A stretch of 64,000 nt of DNA from the NCBI GenBank assembly GCA_963734185.1, contig CAVTGA010000001.1, forward strand, positions 2,914,001-2,978,000, read 5' to 3'. Position numbers and translations under genes: made by a program. Position 1 is the stretch's first letter; each line of letters begins with the position of its first letter. This document shows, piece by piece, positions 34,925 through 43,300 of this stretch. The notes below the pieces were generated by a model that was not told the origin of the DNA, did not search any database, and worked only from the letters and a program-made list of their open reading frames with translations. The stretch comes from PALSA-894 sp963734185 (GTDB lineage: Bacteria; Pseudomonadota; Alphaproteobacteria; Rhizobiales; Xanthobacteraceae).

Positions 34925-35268
34925 CAGCGCATCTCGTAGGTCTTGCCGTCGACCGTGATGCGCTCGGCACGCATCTCGTCCTTCTCGACGGTGGAGGGAT
35001 AGCCGTAGGCCGCGACGGTCTTGCCGACCTTGACCACTTCGGCGGTCGCGCCGCGGTTACTCATGCGGAAGGTCGGGGCAAGCGTCACGGTCCATTCCTT
35101 GTCGGCGCCCTTGACCGTGATGGTGGCGTGCGGGTTCTCGTATTTCGAGGTCAGGATCGGGCCGGTGACGGTGATCGGCCGCGAGGCCTCGTAGCTGCCC
35201 CAGCCGTGATGGGCGATCGCCGGCCCGGCGAGGAGCGCCAGCGCTGTCAGGAAAGCGAGTTTCTTCAT
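34924..35268 (-). CDS. DUF6152 family periplasmic protein
   Basis: A 114-residue exported protein. The signal peptide MKKLAFLTALALLAGPAIA is followed by the mature start HHGWGSYEASRPITV. This fits DUF6152, whose mature end begins with His. The beta-rich domain continues to the C-terminus. An N-terminal His right after the cut is the arrangement used in copper-binding His-brace proteins such as CopC, so copper binding is possible but not shown. It forms an operon with the membrane protein at 34424-34924. Confidence 0.8.
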   Translation of the reverse strand: MKKLAFLTALALLAGPAIAHHGWGSYEASRPITVTGPILTSKYENPHATITVKGADKEWTVTLAPTFRMSNRGATAEVVKVGKTVAAYGYPSTVEKDEMRAERITVDGKTYEMR

Positions 35269-35294
35269 TGTTGTTCTCCGTGTGCGCCGTAGCC

Positions 35295-35415
35295 GTAGCC
35301 CGGAATGAGCGCAGGCGAAAGCCGGGAAAGTCTCACTGCTGGCACAGCCGGCCCCGGATTTCGCTATCGCTCAATCCGGGCTACGGCTCTGCGCTTCACC
35401 CGGGCTGCGGGCTAC
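35295..35415. repeat. Intergenic palindrome, family B, copy 2
   Basis: Begins GTAGCCCGGAATGAGCGCAG and closes with the complementary CGCTCAATCCGGGCTAC at about 35383, followed by a second partial arm (GGGCTGCGGGCTACG) to 35415. It lies between the start of the DUF6152 gene (minus strand) and the end of the PAN-domain gene (minus strand). Confidence 0.75.
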
Positions 35416-35424
35416 GTTTCTACG

Positions 35425-35961
35425 TCATCTTACCACACCCGACACGCAGCACGGCTTGCGCCGCGGCGGGGTGAGGCGGTCCTTCAGGTAGCAGCGCGCC
35501 GCGGGCCCGAGATAGCCCGGCCGCACATAGGTCCAGGCGCGGCAGCGCGCCTCGCCCTCGCACGCCGTCGCGCAGGCCTTGCCGCTCGGGTCGTTCGCGG
35601 TCTCGAAGTTGCGGTAGTCGCCCCCGGTGCGGTCGATGGCGAACTCCATCGGGCCGCTGCGCGGCTCCAGCACGCCTGCACCCTTGACGCCGGAGATGCA
35701 GCAATTGCTCTCGAGGCGCGGCGTGACCTGCGCCTTGAGCCAGCACACCGCGCTGGGGCCGACGATAGTCGGATAGGAGAAACTCCAGGCGCGGCAGCGC
35801 GCCTCGCGCTCGCAGCGCGCCGCGCACGCCGCCGGGTCGCCGGAGCGCACCTGGAAACTGGTGTAGTCGCCCCCGGGCCGGTCGAAGCCGGCCTGCGCCA
35901 ACGCCTCCGCGCCGACACAAGCGAGCGCGCCCGAGAGGCACGCGATGATGAAAGCCCGCAT
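35425..35961 (-). CDS. Secreted protein with two PAN/Apple domains
   Basis: A 178-residue exported protein with a signal peptide ending about residue 24 (GAEALAQ). Two PAN_4-like (Apple) domains follow: the first from FDRPGGDYTSFQVRSGDPAA with AACAARCEREARCRAWSF, the second from IDRTGGDYRNF with CEGEARCRAWTYVRPG. Each has the spaced Cys and the final CCISGV or CCVSGV. PAN domains bind proteins or carbohydrates, so adhesion or cell-envelope binding is likely. The ATG at 35961 has AGGG upstream. Confidence 0.82.
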   Translation of the reverse strand: MRAFIIACLSGALACVGAEALAQAGFDRPGGDYTSFQVRSGDPAACAARCEREARCRAWSFSYPTIVGPSAVCWLKAQVTPRLESNCCISGVKGAGVLEPRSGPMEFAIDRTGGDYRNFETANDPSGKACATACEGEARCRAWTYVRPGYLGPAARCYLKDRLTPPRRKPCCVSGVVR

Positions 35962-36018
35962 CAGCCCTGACCCTGCCACGCGCCCCGGCGCCATGGTAGT
36001 GAAACGCCGCGCGCGAGG

Positions 36019-36050
36019 GTAGCCCGGATGGAGCGCAGCGAAATCCGGGA
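36019..36050. repeat. Family B repeat, single arm
   Basis: One arm of the family B palindrome (GTAGCCCGGATGGAGCGCAG), without its partner, about 40 bases before the HAD hydrolase start. Confidence 0.65.
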
Positions 36051-36090
36051 GAGGTCTCCGTGCAAACCGCAATGGGCCGGAGCCCCACGA

Positions 36091-36714
36091 ATGCCTACAT
36101 CGATCCGCCTCGTCGTGTTCGACATGGACGACGTGCTGTGCCGCTACGACCGGCCAAAGCGCGTCGCGCTGCTCGCCGCGCTCGCCGGCAAGCGGGCGGA
36201 GGACGTGCGCGCGGCGATCTGGAGCTCGGGCTTCGAGCATTCCTCCGACGCCGGCGCGCTCGATGCGCCGGGCTATCTCACAGGCTTCGGCGAGCGCCTC
36301 GGCTATCCACTCACGCTTGCCGAGTGGATCGACGCGCGGCGTGCGTCCATGACGCCCGATCGGGCGATGCTGGCGCTTGCCGCGCAAGTGAAGCGCCAGG
36401 TCGACGTCGCGCTGCTCACCAACAACGGCCTGCTCACCCGGCAGACGATCGGCGAAATCTTCCCCGAGCTGCCGCCGCTGTTCGGCGAACGGCTGTTCTG
36501 CTCGGCGCAGTTCGGCGCGGCCAAGCCCGACGCGCGCGTGTTCGGGCGCCTATGCCAGCGCGTCGGCGTTCCGCCTTACGCGGCGCTGATGGTCGACGAC
36601 CAGGAGGAGAACATCCACGGCGCGCAAGGCACCGGGTGGCACGGGCACTGGTTTCGCGGGGTGGACGGGCTAAGGCGGAGGTTGGGGGAGCTGGGGATGT
36701 TTGACGTCACATGA
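36091..36714 (+). CDS. HAD-superfamily hydrolase
   Basis: A 207-residue HAD-IA-type phosphatase. Motif I is DMDDVL with Asp11 as nucleophile and Asp13; motif II is the Thr in LLTNNGLL; motif III Lys is in FGAAKPD; motif IV is MVDDQEEN. The insertion between motifs I and II is the helical cap of subclass I. The sugar- or nucleotide-phosphate substrate is not known. The start is the ATG at 36091 (MPTSIRLVV). Confidence 0.9.
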   Translation: MPTSIRLVVFDMDDVLCRYDRPKRVALLAALAGKRAEDVRAAIWSSGFEHSSDAGALDAPGYLTGFGERLGYPLTLAEWIDARRASMTPDRAMLALAAQVKRQVDVALLTNNGLLTRQTIGEIFPELPPLFGERLFCSAQFGAAKPDARVFGRLCQRVGVPPYAALMVDDQEENIHGAQGTGWHGHWFRGVDGLRRRLGELGMFDVT

Positions 36715-37225
36715 CCTTAAGCGCGGCGCGAGCCGCAAACTCGACCACGATCGCGATGTATGTTCTCAAGCAAGATCACCCCACCCCGCCGCTCGGTTCG
36801 CTCGCGTCGACCCTCCCCCTTCGGGGCATGGCTATCGCATATGACACGCACGCCGTGTCTGTGACGAAATAGGCATTGAAAGCGCCACAGCCTCCCTCCC
36901 CCCTTGTGGGGGAGGTGGCCTCGCGAAGCGAGGCCGGAGGGGGACTCGCCACAACCACGAAAAACCTTCTCAGACAAAGAAAAGCAGACCCCCTCCCGCC
37001 CGCCGTCGCCCTGCGGGCTCCGGCGGTCGACCTCCCCCACAAGGGGGGAGGTGCTGTGGCGCTTTCGGCGCGACAGCCAAGCAACGGCGTCATATGCGAT
37101 TCCCCTGCCCCTCCAGGGGAGGGTTGGAGCGCGCGGCTTCAGGCGCGCGCGTCAAACATGCGGTCGCCTCGGCTGCACCCCCGCTCTATGCTCGTCGCGA
37201 CGCTTCGCATCCTGGAATCACCCCC
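36715..37225. repeat. Gene-free stretch with a pair of family C repeats
   Basis: The first copy, GAAAGCGCCACAGCCTCCCT, runs from 36878 to about 36951 and the inverted copy ends at 37072. The rest of 36715-37225 holds no gene that I can support; the last 100 bases form the leader of the antiporter gene. Confidence 0.7.
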
Positions 37226-39082
37226 ATGGACTCCGCCCACGCCGACCTCGGCTTCCTCTCGCTGCCGCTGGTGCTGCTCGCCGCCGCGGTGATCAGCGTT
37301 CCATTGGCCCAGCGCATCAAACTGTCGGCGATCGTGGCGTATCTCGCCGCCGGCATCGTCATCGGCCCGTACGGGCTCGGCGTGTTCACGGCGCCGGCCA
37401 CCATCCTGGCGGTGTCCGAGCTCGGCGTCGTGCTGCTGTTGTTCCTGATCGGGCTCGAGCTCGAAGCCTCGCGCCTGATCGCGATGCGGCGCGACATCTT
37501 CGGCCTCGGCGCGGCGCAGTTCTTCTTGACCGCCGCGGTACTCGGCTTCATCGCCTGGAGCCTCAGCCCGTTCGACTGGCGCGGCGCCGTGGTCGCCGGT
37601 TTCGCCTTCGCACTGTCCTCCACCGCGATCGCGCTGCGCATGCTGGAGGAACGCGGCCACCGCCAGCAGACCTATGCCCAGCGCGCCTTCGCGATCCTGC
37701 TGTTCCAGGACATGGCGGTGGTGCCGCTGCTCGCGCTGCTCCCCTTCCTGGTGCCCGGCACCGAGGGAAAACCTTCCGGCCTCCTCGAAGCCTCGAAATC
37801 CGCCGCGCTGATCGCGGCCGGCATCGCCGCCGTGGTCGTCGCCGGCCGTTACCTGCTCAATCCGTTCTTCCGCCTGCTCGCCGCGACCGGCGCGCGCGAG
37901 GTGATGACCGCGGCCGCCCTGCTGGTGGTGCTCGGCGCCGCCGTGCTGATGCAGGCGGTCGGCATGTCGATGGCGCTCGGCGCGTTCCTCGCCGGCGTGC
38001 TGCTCGCCGAATCGAACTACCGCCACGAGCTCGAGGCCGACATCGAGCCGTTCCGCGGGCTCTTGCTGGCGCTGTTCTTCATGGGCGTCGGCATGTCGAT
38101 CGACATGACGGTGGTGTTCGCCAATATCTGGCTGATCCTCGCCTGGGCCGCGGCCATCACGGTGATCAAGGCCGGCGTGGTCGGCATCCTGTTCCGCGCG
38201 GTCTGCGCCAAGCGCAGCGACTCGTTGCGCGCCGGCGCGGTGCTCACCGCGGCGAGCGAGTTCGCCTTCGTGGTGTTCCCGCTCGCGCTCTCGCTCGGCA
38301 TCATCAACGCGCGGGCGGGCAGCCTGCTGGCGGCGATCGCGGCCGTCACCATGCTGATGGGGCCGCCGTTCGCGAGCCTGGTCGAATACGTGATCCGTCG
38401 CTTCGCGCGAAAGGCGGAGCGCGCGGCCGACAGCTTCGAGGGAACGCAGCCGTCGGTGCTGGTGATCGGCTTCGGCCGCTTCGGGCAGATCGTGTCGCAA
38501 TACCTGCTCGCCGAGGAGGTCGACGTGACCACGATCGACCGCGACCCCGACATGATCCAGACCGCCGGCCGTTTCGGTTTCAAGGTCTATTACGGCGACG
38601 GCACGCGGCTCGACGTGCTGCGCGCGGCGGGGCTCGACCAGGCGCGGCTGATCGCGATCTGCATCGACGACCAGGACTCCTGCAACCGCATTGTCGACCT
38701 GGTGCGCGCGGAGTTCTCCGGCACCAAGATCTTCGCGCGCTCGTTCGATCGCGGCCATACGCTGCAGCTGCTCGCCAAGGACGTCGACTACGAGCTGCGC
38801 GAGACGTTCGAATCGGCCATGCGCTTCGGACGCGAGACCTTGCAGGCGATCGGCATCGACGCCGACCGCGCGGCCATCGTCGAGGATTTCATCCGCGCGC
38901 GCGACCGCGAGCGCATCGCCGTGCAGCAGGCCGAGGGCATCTATGGCGGCATGGACCTGCTGCGCCAGCGCCCGCAGATGACGCCGTTCAGCGAGCCGCA
39001 GGGCGAGGCCAGGCCGCTCAACGAGGAGGCGGAGGAGATCATCGCGCAGGAGACGGAGGACGCGCGCGAGAGCGCGTCATAA
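37226..39082 (+). CDS. KefB-like monovalent cation/proton antiporter (CPA2) with RCK domain
   Basis: A 618-residue inner-membrane antiporter. The N-terminal exchanger domain (about residues 10-390) has 12-13 helices with the QDMAVVP motif at 161-167 of the CPA2 family. The C-terminal RCK/TrkA-N domain has the Rossmann GFGRFG at 415-420 and acidic Asp438 that binds NAD(H). It probably exports K+ in exchange for H+, as in KefB/KefC, which act against electrophiles. No KefF/KefG ancillary gene is near. A Glu-rich tail (EEAEEIIAQETEDARE) ends the protein. Confidence 0.92.
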   Translation: MDSAHADLGFLSLPLVLLAAAVISVPLAQRIKLSAIVAYLAAGIVIGPYGLGVFTAPATILAVSELGVVLLLFLIGLELEASRLIAMRRDIFGLGAAQFFLTAAVLGFIAWSLSPFDWRGAVVAGFAFALSSTAIALRMLEERGHRQQTYAQRAFAILLFQDMAVVPLLALLPFLVPGTEGKPSGLLEASKSAALIAAGIAAVVVAGRYLLNPFFRLLAATGAREVMTAAALLVVLGAAVLMQAVGMSMALGAFLAGVLLAESNYRHELEADIEPFRGLLLALFFMGVGMSIDMTVVFANIWLILAWAAAITVIKAGVVGILFRAVCAKRSDSLRAGAVLTAASEFAFVVFPLALSLGIINARAGSLLAAIAAVTMLMGPPFASLVEYVIRRFARKAERAADSFEGTQPSVLVIGFGRFGQIVSQYLLAEEVDVTTIDRDPDMIQTAGRFGFKVYYGDGTRLDVLRAAGLDQARLIAICIDDQDSCNRIVDLVRAEFSGTKIFARSFDRGHTLQLLAKDVDYELRETFESAMRFGRETLQAIGIDADRAAIVEDFIRARDRERIAVQQAEGIYGGMDLLRQRPQMTPFSEPQGEARPLNEEAEEIIAQETEDARESAS

Positions 39083-39092
39083 GGCGCTCACG

Positions 39093-40547
39093 ATGACCGA
39101 CAGCCGAGCCGGTGTTTCCGCGCCCAAATTCACCCAAGGCTCGACCATGCGCCACGTCGTGGTCATGACCGCGACCGGCTCGATCGGCCTGATGGCGATC
39201 TTCGTGGTCGACTTCCTCAACCTGTTCTACATCGCGCTGCTCGGCGAGCAGCAGCTCGCCGCCGCGATCGGCTATGCCGGCACCATCCTGTTCTTCACCA
39301 CCTCGGTGTGCATCGGCGTGGTGATCGCCGGCACCGCGCTGGTGGCGCGCGCATTTGGGGCGCGCTCGCGTGACGCCGCGCGGCGGCTCGCGACGTCATC
39401 GCTCGTGTTCATGACCGCCGTCACGGCGGTGCTGAGCCTGATCGTCATCCCGCTGCTGCGTCCCCTGCTCGCCCTGCTCGGCGCGAGCGGTCCGACGCTC
39501 GATATCGCCTGGCGCTTCCTGATGATCGTGCTGCCGGCGACCCCGATCCTCGGCCTCGGCATGGCGTGTGCCGGCCTGTTGCGCGCAACCGGCGATGCGC
39601 GCCGCGCCATGTACGTGACGCTCGCCGGCGGGCTGGTCAGCGCGGTGCTCGATCCTTTGCTGATCTTCGGGCTGGGGCTCGGCGTCGACGGCGCGGCGAT
39701 CGCTTCGGTCATCTCGCGCTCGGCGCTCGGCGCGGTCGGCCTCTACGGCTGCATCCGCGTGCACGCCATGCTCGCGCGTCCCTCGTTCGCGGCCGCGCTG
39801 GCCGACGCGCGCCCGCTCGCCGCAATCGCGGTGCCGGCCGTGCTCGCCAACGTCGCGATGCCGATCGGCAACGCGGTCGTGACCGCGGCGATCGCCTCCT
39901 ACGGGGACTCCGCGGTCGCCGGCTACGCGGTGATCGGCCGCATCATCCCGCTCGCCTTCGGCGCGGTGTTCGCGCTGTCGGGGTCGATCGGCCCGATCCT
40001 CGGACAGAACCTCGGCGCCAAGCGCTTCGACCGGCTCAAGCGCGCCATCACCGACAGCCTCATCCTCATCATCTGCTACTGCCTGTCGATGTGGGCGCTG
40101 TTCTTTCTTCTGCAGGAGCAGGTCGTGCGCTTGTTCGGCGCGAGCGGCGAAGGCGCGGCGCTGATCCGCTTCTTCTGCTCCTACGTCGCCGGCACGTTCG
40201 TGTTCGTCGGCGCGATGTTCGTCGCCAATGCGGCGTTCAACAATCTCGGCTTCCCGACCTGGTCGACCGTGTTCAACTGGGGCCGCGCGACGCTCGGCAC
40301 GTTTCCGTTCGTGTGGATCGGCGCGACGCAGTACGGCGCGGCCGGCGTGATCGCCGGCCAGGCCGCCGGCGGCATCGTGTTCGGCGTCGCGGCCGTGATC
40401 GTCTGCTACGCCGTGGTCAACCGCCTCACCGAGCGACTGCAGCGCGAGAGCGCGGAGGAAGCGATCGTACTCACGCCGCCGGAGATGCCGCCGTTCACCT
40501 CGGCCAAGGCGGCGACCGCGATTGTCCCGGAGCGCAGCGAGTCCTAA
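39093..40547 (+). CDS. MATE family efflux transporter
   Basis: A 484-residue MATE transporter with 12 transmembrane helices in two halves. Typical parts are LFYIALLGEQQLAAAIGYAG in helix 2 and MACAGLLRATGDARRAMYVT. It exports cationic drugs or metabolites driven by H+ or Na+; the substrate is unknown. It starts 10 bp after the antiporter gene on the same strand, so the two may share a transcript. A second, shorter MATE gene is at 49754. Confidence 0.92.
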   Translation: MTDSRAGVSAPKFTQGSTMRHVVVMTATGSIGLMAIFVVDFLNLFYIALLGEQQLAAAIGYAGTILFFTTSVCIGVVIAGTALVARAFGARSRDAARRLATSSLVFMTAVTAVLSLIVIPLLRPLLALLGASGPTLDIAWRFLMIVLPATPILGLGMACAGLLRATGDARRAMYVTLAGGLVSAVLDPLLIFGLGLGVDGAAIASVISRSALGAVGLYGCIRVHAMLARPSFAAALADARPLAAIAVPAVLANVAMPIGNAVVTAAIASYGDSAVAGYAVIGRIIPLAFGAVFALSGSIGPILGQNLGAKRFDRLKRAITDSLILIICYCLSMWALFFLLQEQVVRLFGASGEGAALIRFFCSYVAGTFVFVGAMFVANAAFNNLGFPTWSTVFNWGRATLGTFPFVWIGATQYGAAGVIAGQAAGGIVFGVAAVIVCYAVVNRLTERLQRESAEEAIVLTPPEMPPFTSAKAATAIVPERSES

Positions 40548-40583
40548 AGTGAGGCGTGCTGCGGCGGGCGGCAGGAGCGTGCG

Positions 40584-41171
40584 ATGATCAATCTTTACGA
40601 GATCCTGGCAAGCGCACAGGGCGGCGAGGCGCTGAGCTCGCTCGCACGCCAGTTCAAGCTGACCGAGCAGCAGACGCAGGCTGCGGTCGACGCGCTGCTG
40701 CCGGCATTCTCGATGGGTCTGAAACAGATGAGCGCGACGCCGGGCGGCTTCGCCAACCTGTTCGGCATGATGGCGCAACCTAACTTCCAGGCGATGTTCG
40801 AGAGCCCGCAGGCTTCCGGTCCGGGGGCCAATGCCGGGAACGACCTGCTCGGCATGATGTTCGGCTCGCCCGAGATGAGCCGCGCGGTGGCGGAGCAGGC
40901 GGCGCAATATGCCGGCATCGGCAGCGCCATCATGAAGCGGATGCTTCCCGTCGTCGCCGCCATGATCATGGGTGGAATGATGCGCACCATGAACATGAGC
41001 GGGATGGGCGACGTGGCGGAGGCGGCGCGCGCGCCCGACCCGGCGAGCCGCAGCGGCGGCGATATGTTCAGCCAGCTCATGGATGCCGGCCGCGAGGTGC
41101 AGCAGGCGCATCTCGACAACATGCAGCGCGTGTTCGACGCGTTCTTCAAGAGCGACGGCACGAAAGGCTGA
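40584..41171 (+). CDS. DUF937 family protein
   Basis: A 195-residue protein of the DUF937 family (related to YidB). It starts MINLYEILASAQGGEALSSL, the family pattern, with a Gln-rich helix and a Met/Gly-rich middle (GSPEMSRAVAEQAAQYAGIG). It is probably soluble and cytoplasmic. Function is unknown. It follows the MATE gene by 36 bp. Confidence 0.85.
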   Translation: MINLYEILASAQGGEALSSLARQFKLTEQQTQAAVDALLPAFSMGLKQMSATPGGFANLFGMMAQPNFQAMFESPQASGPGANAGNDLLGMMFGSPEMSRAVAEQAAQYAGIGSAIMKRMLPVVAAMIMGGMMRTMNMSGMGDVAEAARAPDPASRSGGDMFSQLMDAGREVQQAHLDNMQRVFDAFFKSDGTKG

Positions 41172-41180
41172 CTAATACGC

Positions 41181-41321
41181 TGTGTCCCGGATGCGATGCA
41201 GCGCAAGTGCGAAGCACGAAGCGGTGCAGCGCTAATCCGGGACCGCAACGACACGCACCGCCGGCATGGCGGTCCCGGGTCTGCAACGCATCACTTCGTG
41301 CTGCGCCGCGCCCGGGACACA
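41181..41321. repeat. Palindromic repeat at the 3' junction of the intron (family E)
   Basis: TGTGTCCCGG (41181-41190) pairs with CCGGGACACA (41312-41321); the inner arms GCGGTGCAGCGC and GCTGCGCCGCG also pair. The right outer arm directly touches the inferred 3' end of the group II intron at 41322. Confidence 0.7.
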
Positions 41322-41361
41322 ATCGGGATAGGGGGGCGTCTCGCGACGCCGCCCCTCCCAC

Positions 41362-41393
41362 ACCACCGGACATACGGGTCCGTATCCGGCGGT
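41362..41393 (-). ncRNA. Group II intron domain V
   Basis: A 32-nucleotide hairpin, ACCGCCGGATACGG on the left arm and CGTATGTCCGGTGGT on the right, just after the end of the reverse transcriptase gene. This is the place and size expected for domain V, the catalytic core of the ribozyme. Confidence 0.75.
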
Positions 41394-41401
41394 TCGGTGG
41401 A

Positions 41402-42778
41402 TTATGCGAACTGCGGGGTCGCAACGGAAGCCAAGCCGAGTGAACGCAAGAAGCGGGTTGGCAGGGCAATGGCGAGCGCGGGGCTGTTGCTGAGCCGCCA
41501 TGGGCCATGTGGGCTCCCGGCGGTTTGGGCCGCCAGATCCCGGCCGACGCCGCGGCGTCGCAGTTCGGCATAACGGGTGCGTCCGCGCTTCCATTGCTTC
41601 CAGGCGATGGCGCGCAGCCGCCGCCTGGTCCACTCGTCAAGTGTGCGCAGCACCGACGGAGTTTGGCAGAAGCCGAAGTAGCCGCGCCAACCGATGAGGT
41701 AGACGGACAGCTCCTTGACGATCTGCGACAGGCTCGCCCCGCGCGTGCGCCGCGTCAGCTCCCGGACCTTGGCTTTGAAGCGGGCTATTGCCTGCGGCGC
41801 GATGCGCCGTCGCGGCTGCGGCTCGCCTGTGAAGCTGAAGCCCAAGAACTTGCGGACACTTGGTTTGGCGACCGCACTCTTGGCTTTGTTGATCTTGAGC
41901 TTGAGGCGCTTGGCCAGGAACTTCTCGATGCCGGCCAGCACCCGTTCGCCCGCACGCTGACTGCGCATATAGATGTTGCAGTCGTCGGCGTAGCGCACGA
42001 AGCAATGGCCGCGCTTCTCCAGCTCCTTGTCCAGCACATCCAGCATCAGGTTCGACAACAGCGGCGAGAGCGGCCCGCCCTGCGGCGTGCCCTCCTTCGT
42101 CGGGCTGACAAGGCCGCCTTCCAGTACGCCCGCATTCAGGAATGCGCGGACGAGCTTCAGGATGCGCTTGTCGGCAACCCGCTTGGCAACAAGCCCCATC
42201 AGGATGTCGTGGTTGACCCGGTCGAAGAACTTCTCCAGGTCGATGTCCACGACGACGGTGTGTGCAGACGCGATGTACGTTTGCGCCCGTTCCACCGCCT
42301 GATGCGCCGAGCGCCCCGGCCGGAAGCCGAAGCTTGCCTCGGAGAACGTTCCGTCCCAGTCCGCCTGCAGCACCTGCATCACCGCTTGCTGGATGAAGCG
42401 GTCGAGCACCGTCGGGATGCCGAGCGGCCTCATGCCGCCCGATGCCTTCGGTATCTCCACCCGCCGCACCGGCTGCGGTTTGTAAGTACCTTCAAGCAGC
42501 TGGGCCCGGATCGTGGGCCAGTGCTCCGTCAGGTAGGTCGGCAGATCATCGACGCTCATGCCGTCGATGCCAGCCGCACCCTTGTTGCGCTTCACTTGCG
42601 CCAACGCCTTCTTCAGATTCTCACGCTCGACTACTGCTTCCATTGACGGTCCCGCGACCGCCGGGCGTTCGAGACAGGCTCCCGCCGCGCGCGCTTCGGT
42701 CTCTTGAGCGGCGGCGCTCGGGGCTTCACCCTTTGCTCCGATGCCCAAGTTCAGCTCGACCTGGTTCTTCTGCCGCAT
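41402..42778 (-). CDS. ltrA: Group II intron reverse transcriptase/maturase
   Basis: A 458-residue intron-encoded protein. It has reverse transcriptase motifs: RRVEIPKASGGMRPLGIPTV, SFGFRPGRSAHQAV at 149-162, VVVDIDLEKFFDRVNHD with the first catalytic Asp at 178-190, EGTPQGGPLSPLLSN, and the active site YADD at 263-266. The maturase X domain and the DNA-binding region (GWRGYFGFCQTPSVLRTLDE onwards) follow. The HNH/CxxC endonuclease domain is absent. All catalytic residues seem intact, so the element may be active. Confidence 0.96.
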   Translation of the reverse strand: MRQKNQVELNLGIGAKGEAPSAAAQETEARAAGACLERPAVAGPSMEAVVERENLKKALAQVKRNKGAAGIDGMSVDDLPTYLTEHWPTIRAQLLEGTYKPQPVRRVEIPKASGGMRPLGIPTVLDRFIQQAVMQVLQADWDGTFSEASFGFRPGRSAHQAVERAQTYIASAHTVVVDIDLEKFFDRVNHDILMGLVAKRVADKRILKLVRAFLNAGVLEGGLVSPTKEGTPQGGPLSPLLSNLMLDVLDKELEKRGHCFVRYADDCNIYMRSQRAGERVLAGIEKFLAKRLKLKINKAKSAVAKPSVRKFLGFSFTGEPQPRRRIAPQAIARFKAKVRELTRRTRGASLSQIVKELSVYLIGWRGYFGFCQTPSVLRTLDEWTRRRLRAIAWKQWKRGRTRYAELRRRGVGRDLAAQTAGSPHGPWRLSNSPALAIALPTRFLRSLGLASVATPQFA

Positions 42779-43300
42779 GGCTCGCGCGAGATCGCCGCTC
42801 TACTGGCCACTTCCACCGTTCGGGCCTTCGGCGGACGCTCCCGCCTACTATGCCCTCTGCTGACTTCTGCGCTCCGATCAGGTCGCCTTGCGGCGACCTC
42901 AGTCTCGTCACCGAGACGCAGCGCAGACCTCCCGAGGTAAGACCGACCGCCTTCACCGCGCACCCGCCGGATTTACCACCCCGGCCTTTGATGGCTCTGG
43001 ACTTCGCGATCACTTGCTCGCTCGTCCGGCCGGGTAGGCCTCGTTATCCGGTTCTTGTCCATCGGGCCGCGGCTTTGCTCCACGCTTCTTTCAGACCTCG
43101 CCTCGCGACGACGCCCTTGCGCTTCGCTAATCCTTCACCGCCATCAGGCTGGATAGAGGACTTCCACCTCCAAGCTGTCGTTCATGCTCGGCACACTAGA
43201 AAGGCGCCCGCCGGGAGGGCCGGCGGGCGCAGGTCCGGATCTCAGAGGGGACGAGGAGACCCGGAACGGGAGGCCGTGGGAGGTCGGCCGGGCAAGCGAT
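42779..43300. other. Intron 5' part and DUF1127 3' flank
   Basis: Bases 42779-43196 are the non-coding 5' part of the intron (domains I-IV), 43198-43230 is the terminator and 43231-43300 the DUF1127 3' untranslated part. Long open frames on the plus strand here run across ribozyme sequence and are not genes. Confidence 0.75.
43198..43230 (-). terminator. Intrinsic terminator of the DUF1127 gene and intron target
   Basis: An 11-bp perfect stem, GCGCCCGCCGG with CCGGCGGGCGC, and a 5-nucleotide loop (43215-43219). On the minus strand it is followed by CTTTCTA, and the intron begins on the next base, 43196. Confidence 0.85.

Larger units (their letters stand above)
41322..43196 (-). mobile_element. 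Group II intron, probably class C, about 1.9 kb
   Basis: On the minus strand the element starts with GTGTGCCGAGCATG at 43196 (GUGYG boundary), then the 5' leader containing GGAGGTGGAAGTCCTCTA, which is a usual domain I sequence. The ORF at 41402-42778 lies in domain IV. Domain V is at 41393-41362 and a GC-rich domain VI hairpin follows; the 3' end reads CCCTATCCCGAT and stops near 41322. The 5' flank is the intrinsic terminator of the DUF1127 gene, which is the target choice of class C introns. The encoded reverse transcriptase has no C-terminal HNH endonuclease, also like class C. Ends were read by eye. Confidence 0.85.

Noticed and set aside
37139..38758. 539-codon open frame on the minus strand opposite the KefB-like gene
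   Set aside because: Its sequence is low-complexity Arg/His/Glu/Gln, as is typical of antisense frames in high-GC genes, and it has no family resemblance.
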